Below are positions 35,331 to 43,905 of a DNA stretch of 64,000 nucleotides, piece after piece. The notes under the pieces were generated by a model. That model saw only the letters and a program-made list of their open reading frames with translations, did not search any database and was not told the DNA's origin. This stretch comes from Methanobacterium sp. BRmetb2 (GTDB lineage: Archaea; Methanobacteriota; Methanobacteria; Methanobacteriales; Methanobacteriaceae): the NCBI GenBank assembly GCA_003491285.1, contig CP022705.1, forward strand, positions 1,507,501 through 1,571,500, read 5' to 3'. Every line of letters starts with the position of its first letter. Positions within the stretch are counted from its first letter, which is position 1. The translations under genes and the position numbers were made by a program.

Positions 35331-35377
35331 TTTTATATATTACTTTATTCATATAGTTCAATAATTACTGAATAAAG
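35331..35377 (+). promoter_or_regulatory. TATA box and inverted repeat upstream of the GbsR-type regulator
   Basis: TTTTATATATTAC (about 35331-35343) is a TATA box. CTTTATTCA (35343-35351) and TGAATAAAG (35369-35377) form perfect 9-bp inverted arms 17 bases apart, just before the ATG at 35385. The position across the transcription start suits autoregulation by the encoded regulator. Confidence 0.5.
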
Positions 35378-35384
35378 TGAAACT

Positions 35385-35855
35385 ATGAATTCTAAGAAAC
35401 TGAAATTTATTGAAGAATTTGGTTTATTCTTTGAGAGGGGTACTAATTTCCCAAGAATTGCCGGTAAAATTTTTGGATATTTATTAATCTGCGATCCACC
35501 TGAACAAACACAAAAACAAATCGCCGAGTCTCTAAATATTTCCAAGGGTTCTGCAAGTACAATGATCAGAATGTTGGTTCAAACCCAGATAGTAAAAGAA
35601 TTTACAAAACCTGGTGATCGCCCTTTATTCTATAAAATAAGAAAAGGTGGATGGGAAAAATTATTTTTAACCAAACTCAAGAATTTAGCAGTGGTCAGAA
35701 ATTTATTGAATGAGGGCCGTTCAGCACTTGAAAATAAATCATCAGATTCTACTGATAGGATTGATGAGTTAGATAATCTTTACGCTTTTTTTGAGGAAGA
35801 ATTACAATCAATAATCTCAAAATGGGAAAAATTGAATCAAGAAAGGAGGGATTAG
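35385..35855 (+). CDS. GbsR/MarR-type winged-helix transcriptional regulator
   Basis: 156 residues. It matches the GbsR branch of MarR-like regulators: KKLKFIEEFGLFFERGTNFP at the start, PRIAGKIFGYLLICDPPEQT, HTH QKQIAESLNISKGSASTMIR and wing RPLFYKIRKGGWEKLF. The C-terminal helices probably dimerise. Bacterial GbsR senses choline; others control drug or lipid genes. Here it abuts the C45-family gene (next codon after its stop) and so most likely controls that enzyme and itself through the inverted repeat at 35343-35377. Confidence 0.88.
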   Translation: MNSKKLKFIEEFGLFFERGTNFPRIAGKIFGYLLICDPPEQTQKQIAESLNISKGSASTMIRMLVQTQIVKEFTKPGDRPLFYKIRKGGWEKLFLTKLKNLAVVRNLLNEGRSALENKSSDSTDRIDELDNLYAFFEEELQSIISKWEKLNQERRD

Positions 35856-37955
35856 ATGAATAATAAAAAATCGACCAAACCCGGCATTATTGAATTATTA
35901 AAATATGCATTTAAAAATTTCAGAATTATTAAAGCAGCACGAACCAGGGATTCTATAAAAAATAAGTTATATCTGGTCAACATGGAGATTGGGCAATTAA
36001 ATTATCATCATCCACTTTACATGCAGCGGGTTAGAGAATTTAATCAAGCATTTATTGAATATTATAAAGGGAGGTGGTATGCAACACAGGCTTCTCAAAC
36101 CGGTTCCAAGGACGATTGGAAAAAATCATCAAAAGGCTTTAAACAGGCAGAAAAGCTCAGAAAAAAACTGTATGAATATCTACAAAAAGGAATTGATAAA
36201 CCAATTGAATATGCTCCTTCAACATTAGAAAACAAAGGAACAGAAATTACCTATGCAGACGATGTACCTATGGTACCGGAAATAACCCCAATTATAATTA
36301 TTCAAGGCTCCAATTACGATATGGGCTTTCAATACGCTAAACAATTAGTGGAGATATTTGGTCGGTGGATATTGGAAAGAAAAACAGGTAAAAATTTTTC
36401 AGGATCCGATTTAGAATTTTTAAGAAAATGGGAAGATCAACACAAAGAACATACACCCTGGTTAATTGACTTTTGTAAAGGCTGGTCTGATAGTGCCAGA
36501 GAATTAGGAATTAACATGACCTATGAAGAGGTTTTGAGTTTGTGGGTTGGAAATAAACCTCCTGCACAGGATTTTCTGGATACGGGAGGATTACCTGAAA
36601 TACCTCCTCTTGCTTGTTCTGGTGTTGCTGCCTGGGGTGAGGCAACAAAAGACGGAAAATTAGTCACAGGTTCCACTGGGGACCATGAATTAGGTTATCA
36701 GGTGACAATTATTGGTTTTCCTGAAGAGGGAAATAACTTTATCTACAGTCCATTTGGAGCCACAGGAGAAATTCCTGGCGCTGGAGAGGTATATTTCTTT
36801 GGACATCCAGCCATGAATGATAAAGGATTAATATACGTTCATCACGGTGGCGGGCCGAAATTTTTAGAACCTAGAAAATATTGGGGATATGGTTTAAGGA
36901 GAGCTGCTTCAGTTATCCACTGTTTAAGATATTGCGATAATGCTAAACAGGCTAAAGAAATGGAACTTTCCTGGCCCATCGGAGATATTGGTTGGGGGGA
37001 TCAGGCAACAGTGGGAGGATTCTATGCAGATGGTAGTTATACATATATCATTGAGGGGAGGAAAGAGCCGAAAGCAATTAGAGAATCTGGTATACTGGGT
37101 GAAAATGATTTTATTTATGCTAATAACAGTACCTGTCACCCTAAAGCAATAAAATCAGAGTGGATGAGTGAATATGAAGAGGAGTGGATGTGGGATGAGC
37201 ACGGAGGATGGAGGCCCATAAAACCAGTGGGCATGACCAAGTCATTAAGTTTATTTTTTGCATATTTCACTGGTCGTTTAAATGAGGGTGATCTTTTAAA
37301 AAAAGGGATGATGTTTGCCTATACTAACAGTTGCGAGAGAAATAAGTATTTTTATGAAATGATGAGTCGAGGATGGGGTAATGTCGATTTAGATTTCATG
37401 AAGATGATCTACCAGAATGGGGGCACAATTCCTCAGGGTAAATGGGATAAAATAGTAAAAGAGTACACTAAAACGGGCAGGTGGGGTGAAATATCCACGG
37501 GCCATGCTTCCAACGCAATGACTGTGGTTACCAAACCTAGTGAAGGCATTTATTGTTTGTGCACAGGTCCAGCAAAAAGAGGTCTGGCACCCATGATGCC
37601 TACCAGCGCAATTCCTATTTACAATGAAACAAATGCATTCTGGGAAATTAAGTTAGATTCTTCCCCTAAGGCAGTCATGGAATATGCCCGGAATAAGGCA
37701 GTAAAAGATATTAAACTTTCTAAAGAGGAACTTCAAAAATTAGAAAAATCTGACCAGGCACGTGATTCTTTGTTAGAATTAATAGAAAGTGCTGAAACTC
37801 AATTTGAACAAGGTGAAAAAGTAATCAGATCAAATAACACTGTTTATGAGTTTTCAAAAGCAACAAGATGTTATATTCAGTCCCAGGTTAGATCAAGGCA
37901 GGTTATTAATGCTTTAGCTTCTCCACCATCAAGTATTGATACGCTGAAAACGTAA
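35856..37955 (+). CDS. C45-family Ntn-type acyltransferase/amidohydrolase with N-terminal extension
   Basis: 699 residues from ATG 35856 behind AAAGGAGGGAT. The central region belongs to the acyl-CoA:6-aminopenicillanate acyltransferase-like (C45) group: predicted nucleophile Cys254 in LACSGVAAWGEATKDGKLVT, then GSTGDHELG, VYFFGHPAMNDKGLIYVHHG and GRWGEISTGHASN. Family members mature by self-cleavage just before that cysteine. Residues 1-140 form an unusual basic and helical extension (RVREFNQAFIEYYKGRWYAT) and may be the released propeptide. There is no signal peptide. The substrate is an amide or thioester that cannot be named. It is co-transcribed with the GbsR-type regulator immediately upstream. 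Confidence 0.82.
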   Translation: MNNKKSTKPGIIELLKYAFKNFRIIKAARTRDSIKNKLYLVNMEIGQLNYHHPLYMQRVREFNQAFIEYYKGRWYATQASQTGSKDDWKKSSKGFKQAEKLRKKLYEYLQKGIDKPIEYAPSTLENKGTEITYADDVPMVPEITPIIIIQGSNYDMGFQYAKQLVEIFGRWILERKTGKNFSGSDLEFLRKWEDQHKEHTPWLIDFCKGWSDSARELGINMTYEEVLSLWVGNKPPAQDFLDTGGLPEIPPLACSGVAAWGEATKDGKLVTGSTGDHELGYQVTIIGFPEEGNNFIYSPFGATGEIPGAGEVYFFGHPAMNDKGLIYVHHGGGPKFLEPRKYWGYGLRRAASVIHCLRYCDNAKQAKEMELSWPIGDIGWGDQATVGGFYADGSYTYIIEGRKEPKAIRESGILGENDFIYANNSTCHPKAIKSEWMSEYEEEWMWDEHGGWRPIKPVGMTKSLSLFFAYFTGRLNEGDLLKKGMMFAYTNSCERNKYFYEMMSRGWGNVDLDFMKMIYQNGGTIPQGKWDKIVKEYTKTGRWGEISTGHASNAMTVVTKPSEGIYCLCTGPAKRGLAPMMPTSAIPIYNETNAFWEIKLDSSPKAVMEYARNKAVKDIKLSKEELQKLEKSDQARDSLLELIESAETQFEQGEKVIRSNNTVYEFSKATRCYIQSQVRSRQVINALASPPSSIDTLKT

Positions 37956-38075
37956 ATCAATGTTTGGTTTCCATATCTGAAATATTCACTTCAACTATTT
38001 TTAAATTTAATTTTTAAATTATTTTAATACTCCTCTATCTAAATACTTTTTATTACAAGTCAAAATGTACTCAAA

Positions 38076-38147
38076 CTAGCCTTTTCTTATATTATGCAGT
38101 GTAATTTTATATTTCTGGTCTTTCCCACAGTATGGGCATAACTTCAT
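38076..38147 (-). CDS. Tiny zinc-knuckle reading frame (23 aa) overlapping the CPBP pseudogene stop
   Basis: ATG 38147 overlaps the TGA of the decayed CPBP gene as ATGA, the usual form of translational coupling. The frame gives MKLCPYCGKDQKYKITLHNI and three more residues before TAG. One CPxCG knuckle is present. It may be the start of a zinc-ribbon protein that was truncated, or the displaced tail of the CPBP protein. Coding status is uncertain. Confidence 0.3.
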   Translation of the reverse strand: MKLCPYCGKDQKYKITLHNIRKG

Positions 38148-38980
38148 CTTTCTGCTCCACTAATTAGGGTATTTGGTAGTTTATCTCTCATTTTCCAGAA
38201 AATGAGAGCAAAAGCTAAAAGAACTCCAAGTAATAGTATTCCCGTTTCTCCTACCAGCTAGTGGCTTAAAGTTCCACGGGTTAAGGGAACAAACATGTTT
38301 CCTAAATAAAAATCATGACTGGCATGTAGAAGTACTGCTGGCCATAAACTCCCTGATTTCAGTCTGAACCAGGCGAGGATTATACTACTTCCCAGTATAC
38401 CTAACGTAAAGATAGGTAATGAATACCATAATGGTGTTCCTGTAGTGTAAGAGCCGAATATTATGATGGGGAAGTGCCACAGAGCCCATATTGCTCCGCT
38501 AATTAAAACAACATAATTGAAAGTGGTAATTTTGGCTATTTGGGGAACTAAAAAACCTCTCCACTGATTTCTTCTTCCAATGCAAACATTATAGACAAAA
38601 CGGTACCCATAACAATAAATACTATTATATTAGCTGGAATATTCCCTGTGAATACTCCAAGATCTAAAACCCAAAATATTCCATAGGCAATTGTAATATA
38701 GATTATGGGTATTGTGTAAGCGGCAATAAGATACTTTATTTTCCCAGGGTTTCCATCCAAATTCTTTTATACTCTTGAAAAATATGAAAGAAGTTATTAT
38801 AGCAGCTATGGTTGGACACCACATTAATAGAAATGTATAAAGGCCTCCCATGGCATTTAATGATCCAAAGGATATTATGAAAAAATGGAAGATACTGCTT
38901 AATACAAAATTTAAAATTATGAAAGTAATGATGGCCTTTTTCACTATTGAAGGTGATTTACTGGCTTCATTGAATTTCAT
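38144..38980 (-). pseudogene. Decayed CPBP-family intramembrane metalloprotease gene
   Basis: A complete CPBP gene length (279 codons) is recognisable across three frames. Frame 1 starts at ATG 38980 (MKFNEASKSPSIVKKAIITF) and reaches FGWKP. An extra base near 38750 shifts reading to the frame giving GKIKYLIAAYTIPIIYITIAY. A lost base near 38571, within the EEIGWRGF motif, returns it to frame 1: WRGFLVPQIAKITTFNYVVL, IWALWHFPII, HASHDFYLGNMF. An in-frame TAG at 38258-38260 then interrupts before ETGILLLGVLLAFALIFWKM. The metalloprotease motifs EExxxR and HxxxH are therefore still readable. Two frameshifts plus one nonsense codon argue for decay, not one sequencing error. Confidence 0.85.
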
Positions 38981-39094
38981 GTTAATAGTGAATATAGTTG
39001 TTATATATTATCTTCGGATTTAATTTTTGATAGGAATTTCAGGGATTCTGATTTATTGTACTAAAAACAAATTTATTGATATTACTATATGAAT

Positions 39095-39141
39095 AAATTA
39101 GACGTACACTTCAAGTGTAAAAAATATCTCATATTATGAAC
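39095..39141. repeat. Operator-like direct repeat, copy 1, with palindrome TACACTTCAAGTGTA
   Basis: The block from AAATTAGACG to TATGAAC is repeated at 39167-39213 with a 72-bp period and few differences. It contains the 15-bp palindrome TACACTTCAAGTGTA at 39105-39119. It sits upstream of the MATE pump gene, so it is a likely repressor or activator site. Confidence 0.65.
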
Positions 39142-39166
39142 ATGTGGTTAGGGTTGTTGTGTGAGG

Positions 39167-39213
39167 AAATTAGAGGTACACTTCAAGTGTAAAAAATATC
39201 TTATAATAAGAAC
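39167..39213. repeat. Operator-like direct repeat, copy 2, with palindrome TACACTTCAAGTGTA
   Basis: Second copy of the 47-bp element, with the identical palindrome at 39177-39191. The 72-bp spacing is close to seven helical turns, putting both palindromes on about the same face of DNA. Confidence 0.65.
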
Positions 39214-39327
39214 TTAAATAACTTAAACTTAATAATAAAAAGATATATAGACTTGTTTTAAAAGCATATATTAATTAAAGCAATTCAATAAATGTTAAAA
39301 AACAAAAATAATTGGTGTAATAATATA

Positions 39328-40758
39328 ATGAGATCAGATAATTCCTCTAAAACTAATAATAAATCATTGAATCATAATATCACTGAAAGGATATCATTAA
39401 TAACTGGGGATCCTAAAAAAGCAATTCGTAACTTATCTATTCCGATGATAATGTCCATGCTGCTTTTAATGGCCTATAACTTGGCTGATAGTATATGGGT
39501 AGCTGGTTTAGGTCCAGATAGTCTTGCGGCGTTAGGTTTTATAACTCCGGTCTTTATGATTGTAATTGGTCTTGGAAATGGCTTAGGGGCCGGCGCAGCA
39601 TCATTAATAGCCCGGTGTATAGGTGCCAAAAATAAGAAAGGTGCAGATAATGCCGCCATGCACTCGGTATTGATTGCCCTGATTATCTCGGGTATCTTAA
39701 CCGTCTTTACCATTATATTTCTCCAGGATATTTTAAGGGTAATTGGTGCGGGTTCCACTCTAAACTTAGCTCTTATATATGGACAAATTGTGTTTGGTGG
39801 ATTAATCTTTTTAATAGTCTCCAGTGTTGCTTCAGGAATTCTTCGGGCTGAAGGAGATGTGAAAAGGGCCATGTATGCAATGGCTGCCACATCCATCCTA
39901 AACATGGTACTGGATCCTGTATTCATATACTACTTTAAATTAGGTATTGCTGGAGCAGCATGGGCCACCATATTATCCTCGGCCCTAGCAACATTTATCC
40001 TTCTTTATTGGATATTATTGAAAAGAGACACCTATGTATCATTCTCCAGAGAGGACTTTAAAGCCAGCTGGAATGTGGTTAAAGACATTTTAATGGTGGG
40101 AATGCCGGCCAGTGCAGAGTCTTTTGTTATGTCTGTACTGGGAATAGTTTTGAATATTATACTAGTTTTAACTGGTGGACCTGATGCAGTAGCCGTATAT
40201 ACTGCTGGCTGGAGAGTGGTTATGATAGCGTTGATTCCGGCCATTGGAATTGGTACGGCGGCAGTTACTGTTGGAGGAGCATCTTTTGGGGCTAAAAATT
40301 ATGAAAATCTTTCTATCTCTCTTAATTACTCAGTTAAACTTGGTATTATAATTGGAGTGGTTACAAGTGTCATAACCTATATTTTCGCCACAAACATTGC
40401 AGTTATCTTCACCTATTCATCACAAAGTGCAGTACTAGCTTCTACTATCGATGATCTATTAAGGGTAATGTGCCTATTTTATGTGGTGGTCCCATTGGGG
40501 ATAATGGCCAGCTCCATATTCCAGGCAGTAGGTAAAGGCATTACCTCCCTAATTTTAACTATTATTAGGGAAGTAGCTTTCATTTCCGTATTTTCATACC
40601 TTTTCGCCATGGTTTTAAATTTAGGGCCTCAAGGAGTTTGGTGGGGTATAGTGGTAGGAGGGCTTTGTGGTAGTCTCTTAGCTTATGGTTGGGCCTGGAA
40701 ATATATTGATAGTTTAAAGAAAAATTATATTCCAGATATTGTTTCGGGTCATGAGTAA
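39328..40758 (+). CDS. MATE-family multidrug/cation efflux pump
   Basis: About 476 residues with twelve predicted membrane helices in two MatE halves. Family features: [20 protein letters not shown] in helix 1, [37 protein letters not shown], and in the second half [18 protein letters not shown] and [10 protein letters not shown]. Such pumps export drugs or metabolites using a Na+ or H+ gradient. I chose ATG 39328 because GGTG lies 10 bases before it; an in-frame ATG at 39292 has no ribosome binding site but is possible on a short leader. The two palindromic repeats upstream suggest induced expression. Confidence 0.92.
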   Translation: MRSDNSSKTNNKSLNHNITERISLITGDPKKAIRNLSIPMIMSMLLLMAYNLADSIWVAGLGPDSLAALGFITPVFMIVIGLGNGLGAGAASLIARCIGAKNKKGADNAAMHSVLIALIISGILTVFTIIFLQDILRVIGAGSTLNLALIYGQIVFGGLIFLIVSSVASGILRAEGDVKRAMYAMAATSILNMVLDPVFIYYFKLGIAGAAWATILSSALATFILLYWILLKRDTYVSFSREDFKASWNVVKDILMVGMPASAESFVMSVLGIVLNIILVLTGGPDAVAVYTAGWRVVMIALIPAIGIGTAAVTVGGASFGAKNYENLSISLNYSVKLGIIIGVVTSVITYIFATNIAVIFTYSSQSAVLASTIDDLLRVMCLFYVVVPLGIMASSIFQAVGKGITSLILTIIREVAFISVFSYLFAMVLNLGPQGVWWGIVVGGLCGSLLAYGWAWKYIDSLKKNYIPDIVSGHE

Positions 40759-40850
40759 TATTTAAAAAATTAGTCTATAATGCTTTAATTGCTAATTGTA
40801 AACCATTTTTAGGCTTTTTAATTTTTTTTTAAATGATTTTTAGTGGTAGT

Positions 40851-40863
40851 AAATTATATATAG
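40851..40863 (+). promoter_or_regulatory. TATA box of the membrane protein-MarR-flavodoxin operon
   Basis: AAATTATATATAG lies about 55 bases before the first ATG of the operon and directly upstream of the palindrome pair, which would cover the transcription start. Confidence 0.5.
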
Positions 40864-40868
40864 AACAT

Positions 40869-40900
40869 GTAATATATTACCTAAATAAGTAATATATTAC
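40869..40900 (+). promoter_or_regulatory. Paired palindromic operator GTAATATATTAC
   Basis: The perfect 12-bp palindrome GTAATATATTAC occurs at 40869-40880 and again at 40889-40900, 20 bases apart (two helical turns). MarR-family dimers bind such AT-rich palindromes. The MarR gene at 41754 in the same operon is the obvious candidate, giving autorepression of the operon. Confidence 0.6.
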
Positions 40901-40918
40901 CAATAGGTTGTGAGAAGA

Positions 40919-41722
40919 ATGGACACGAAAATAATATACATAAATTCAATTGCAATAGCTGTCTTAGCAGCAATTGCCAACATATCGGGATTATTCTGGA
41001 AAAATTTGTATCAAAGTGACACAGTTTCAATAACTGCCCAAATGATGGGACAGGATCTAATCACCTTAATAATAGTTATCCCTCTTCTACTGACATCATT
41101 GTATTTAATTGCCAGAGACTCATTAAGGGGGCGTTTGATGTGGATGGGAATTATGTTTTATTTCATCTACACCTATGCTTCAATGTCATTTGCAGCATCT
41201 TTCAACCAATTATTCCTGGTTTATGTGGCCTTATTTGCCTTATCTATCTATACATTTATGGGAGAATTATTATCAATGAACATAAAAAAAATCAAGGAAA
41301 GCTTCTCCCCAAGATTAATCAACAAAATAACTGCAATTTTTCTTATTATTGCCGGATTGATGCTGGCTGGCATGTGGCTTTCTATGATAGTTGAATCACA
41401 ACTAACTGGAATAGCCCCAGCAGCACTGGAAAGTTATACAACACTGGTAATTCAGGCACTGGATTTAGCTATCGTTTTTCCTGCCACAATTGTAGTGGGA
41501 TATCTTTTAATAAAAGGTTATGCGTGGGGATATGTATTAGCTTCAATATTGGTCATAAAAGCATCTCTTATAGGAACAGCAATACTTTCCATGGTACTAT
41601 TCATGGTTTCAAGTGGAGTAACAGTGGCCATAGGTCAAGTAATTTTCTTTGTATTTTTAACTGTAGTGGGAATTATTATTGCAGTGACCTTCTATAATAA
41701 TATCAATGAAAAATTAGACTGA
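40919..41722 (+). CDS. Integral membrane protein of unknown function
   Basis: About 267 residues with roughly eight hydrophobic helices (for example SIAIAVLAAIANISGLFW; LITLIIVIPLLLTSLYLIA; AIFLIIAGLMLAGMWLSMIV; QVIFFVFLTVVGIIIAVTFY). The start is ATG 40919 with AGGTTGTGAG upstream; GTG 40910 is an alternative. No catalytic motif is visible. It is the first gene of an operon with a MarR regulator (31 bases downstream) and a flavodoxin-like protein. That context suggests a stress- or compound-induced membrane function, but transport is not demonstrated. Confidence 0.75.
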   Translation: MDTKIIYINSIAIAVLAAIANISGLFWKNLYQSDTVSITAQMMGQDLITLIIVIPLLLTSLYLIARDSLRGRLMWMGIMFYFIYTYASMSFAASFNQLFLVYVALFALSIYTFMGELLSMNIKKIKESFSPRLINKITAIFLIIAGLMLAGMWLSMIVESQLTGIAPAALESYTTLVIQALDLAIVFPATIVVGYLLIKGYAWGYVLASILVIKASLIGTAILSMVLFMVSSGVTVAIGQVIFFVFLTVVGIIIAVTFYNNINEKLD

Positions 41723-41753
41723 TCCAATTTCATCCAATTAAGAGGTTAAATTA

Positions 41754-42254
41754 ATGAAAGATTCAGATGTAATTAAGGAAGAACACGGTGTAGGAGAAAG
41801 GTTGGGCATGGAAAAATATATATTAGTGGTATTATTTCTAGTTCAACAGCGATGGGGTTACATAATTAATAAAGAGTTCATGGAAGATAACATAACCACT
41901 AAACAATGGTTAATGCTGGTAATTCTGGGAACGGCCTTTACTCATGATCCTTCCATGGAGGAAATGGCCCAAGCCATGAGTACCACTCACCAGAATGTGA
42001 AACAATTAGCCACCCGTCTAGAAAATCGGGGTTTACTGAAAATAGAACGTGATCCAGAAAACCGACGGATATTAAGACTAAAATTAACCGAAGAACACCA
42101 CAATTTCTGGGAAAATCGAAGAGAAAAAGATTTAAAGGCCATAGAATCATTGTTTAACGGTTTAAATGATGAAGAAGTAAAAAATCTATTTGAAATCATG
42201 TATAAACTGGAAAAATTATCTTTAAATTTATATGAAGAATATAAAAAATCTTAA
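41754..42254 (+). CDS. MarR-family transcriptional regulator
   Basis: 166 residues. It has a winged helix of MarR type: TTKQWLMLVILGTAFTHDPS, HTH MEEMAQAMSTTHQNVKQLAT, then LENRGLLKIERDPENRRILR, which gives the wing with the conserved D-x-R-x-x-R core, followed by dimerising helices. MarR proteins usually repress their own operon and release DNA on binding a small phenolic or oxidant. It lies between the membrane protein and flavodoxin genes and probably binds the paired palindromes at 40869-40900. Confidence 0.9.
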   Translation: MKDSDVIKEEHGVGERLGMEKYILVVLFLVQQRWGYIINKEFMEDNITTKQWLMLVILGTAFTHDPSMEEMAQAMSTTHQNVKQLATRLENRGLLKIERDPENRRILRLKLTEEHHNFWENRREKDLKAIESLFNGLNDEEVKNLFEIMYKLEKLSLNLYEEYKKS

Positions 42255-42308
42255 AATAAAAAGTTCAATACTGAATTGGATATTAAATTAAAATTAGGGG
42301 GCAATAAA

Positions 42309-42848
42309 ATGAAAGCTTTAATAGTATATGGAACAAGATACGGGTCAACCTCTGAAATTGCAGAAGAAATAGGAAAAATTTTAAAAGATAAGGGCGTTGA
42401 AGTAGATATTTTTGATGTTAAAGAGATGAAAGGTACTGAAATATCTTCCTACGATTTAGTTGTAGCTGGAAGCGGGATCAAGATGGGTTCCTGGACCAAA
42501 GAGTCATTAAAATTCCTTGAAAAAAATAAAGACACTCTTTCAACTAGGAAAGTAGCTCTATTTGTGGTATGTGGAGCAACACGCGACGATGAAAAACAAT
42601 ATAAAGAAGCCCAAGAGAAATATTTGGATAATATAGCAGATAAATATCTTATCAATCCACCAGTGGCCATGGGACTCTTTGGAGGAGTAATAGACCCTAA
42701 TGCCAAATATGGCTTAATGGATAAGCTCATAATGAAGATGGTAAAAAAAGATTTGGAAGAAAAAGGTATAGATACCACAAAGCCCTATGATATGAGAGAT
42801 TGGGATGAGGTAAGATCATGGGCTTTAGATCTAGTAGAAGCGGAATAA
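42309..42848 (+). CDS. Flavodoxin-domain protein (HemG/FldA-like)
   Basis: 179 residues starting at ATG 42309 behind TTAGGGGGCAAT; a longer frame from 42276 reads through the ribosome binding site. The N-terminal FMN phosphate loop is YGTRYGSTSEIAEEIGKIL, followed by YDLVVAGSGIKMGSWTKES and VALFVVCGATRDDEKQY. The size and the C-terminal FGGVIDP segment fit flavodoxin-like oxidoreductases related to protoporphyrinogen oxidase HemG. Haem synthesis is unlikely in this organism; an electron-transfer or quinone-like reductase role under MarR control is more plausible. Confidence 0.88.
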   Translation: MKALIVYGTRYGSTSEIAEEIGKILKDKGVEVDIFDVKEMKGTEISSYDLVVAGSGIKMGSWTKESLKFLEKNKDTLSTRKVALFVVCGATRDDEKQYKEAQEKYLDNIADKYLINPPVAMGLFGGVIDPNAKYGLMDKLIMKMVKKDLEEKGIDTTKPYDMRDWDEVRSWALDLVEAE

Positions 42849-42980
42849 AAAAGGCAGGATAAAGTCCTCTAATTATTTATAGATAAAGGCTAGAAAAGAT
42901 AATTATTATACACAATCCAACCTTTTATCTTAAAATAGTTAATATCTGTTAAAATTCATGGGGGTATCTTAATATTTGGA

Positions 42981-43388
42981 ATGACCCGGAAACAGTTTCT
43001 AAAAAAAAGCAGGAAAACCCTGCAGAAAACCAGTGAAAATCTACTATCCCTAATGCAAATTATTGAAAAGGAATCTAATCAGAATATTAATCCTGAAACT
43101 GCTTACTGGAAACTGGACATCCTTCGAAAAGATATTGAATCAATTTTTTTTGAATACGAAAAGTTAAATCCTCCTTTTAATTGCGATAGTTTGCACCGGA
43201 GGATAATGAATCTTATGGTAAAATTTCAGGAGGTAATTGTCTACAACCAGGAATATTTAAGACTAGTTCAAAAATCTAAACCAGAATCTAGGGAAACATT
43301 CAGAGAATCTCTAACTAAACTGGAAGAATTCCGGGCAGAGTTCAGAATATTAAATGAGATAGTTAAAACTAATTTAATCAAAAAATAG
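42981..43388 (+). CDS. Helical protein of unknown function (135 aa)
   Basis: 135 residues, strongly basic at the start (MTRKQFLKKSRKTLQKTSEN) and fully helical in pattern, with charged heptads through the end (FRESLTKLEEFRAEFRIL). There is no membrane segment and no cysteine cluster. GGGGG lies about 15 bases before the ATG, a rather long spacing. It may be a four-helix bundle or a coiled coil. The next gene starts 43 bases downstream on the same strand, so the two may be co-transcribed. No family is recognised. Confidence 0.65.
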   Translation: MTRKQFLKKSRKTLQKTSENLLSLMQIIEKESNQNINPETAYWKLDILRKDIESIFFEYEKLNPPFNCDSLHRRIMNLMVKFQEVIVYNQEYLRLVQKSKPESRETFRESLTKLEEFRAEFRILNEIVKTNLIKK

Positions 43389-43431
43389 TACATCTGGTTT
43401 TTATTTATATTAAGTTAAGGAAGTTTAAAAA

Positions 43432-43773
43432 ATGGAATCAGAGGAAGTGAGTATCACTGAAAAAGATGTTGTTGATGCAATGGATACCTTTACAAAAATT
43501 CCATCCTTTTTATTGAAAAGATGGGTATCCAAAAATAAAAATCTGGTTAAAACATTTCAAGGCCAGATAGAAGGCTATAAAGATAAAATGTCTAATAAAG
43601 ACATGGTTAAACTTAATACAGTCATGAACATGTCTGTAGATGAAATCCAGGATATATTAAATAAGGCGTATCAACAAACTCAAAAGAAACAGTTGAAAAT
43701 ACTGGCAGATCCCCAGACAAAAACTTTCATTGAAATGAATATGCAAGAATTAAGGAATATTTTTCATGGATGA
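43432..43773 (+). CDS. Small helical protein of unknown function (113 aa)
   Basis: 113 residues. It begins MESEEVSITEKDVVDAMDTF and has repeated amphipathic helices (KDMVKLNTVMNMSVDEIQDI; KTFIEMNMQELRNIFHG). There is no signal peptide, no metal motif and no obvious DNA-binding motif. AAGGAAGTTT lies upstream of the ATG. It follows the 135-residue helical gene and ends the plus-strand run before the polysaccharide locus. The function is unknown. Confidence 0.65.
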   Translation: MESEEVSITEKDVVDAMDTFTKIPSFLLKRWVSKNKNLVKTFQGQIEGYKDKMSNKDMVKLNTVMNMSVDEIQDILNKAYQQTQKKQLKILADPQTKTFIEMNMQELRNIFHG

Positions 43774-43905
43774 TTCTTAAAAACTAGTATTTTAGTTTCA
43801 AAAGCTTTTAGAAGGGTTATAAAATTTTCTCTATTTTGAATTATTTTCTCTATTTTGAATTCTCGTTTATAATTTAATATTCATAGTTTAATAAAAAATA
43901 AAGCT

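Larger units (their letters stand above)
38981..39327. other. Divergent regulatory region with duplicated palindromes
   Basis: This spacer separates the CPBP pseudogene (minus) from the MATE pump gene (plus). It holds two copies of a 47-bp element described separately, and a TATA-like GATATATAG near 39241. No coding frame was seen. Confidence 0.6.

Noticed and set aside
38548..38980. Two separate short membrane protein genes
   Set aside because: They are adjoining frames of a single CPBP gene broken by frameshifts, as the continuing family sequence down to 38144 shows.
39474..40244. Minus-strand frames opposite the MATE gene
   Set aside because: Antisense shadows of a gene with clear family motifs; no ribosome binding sites.
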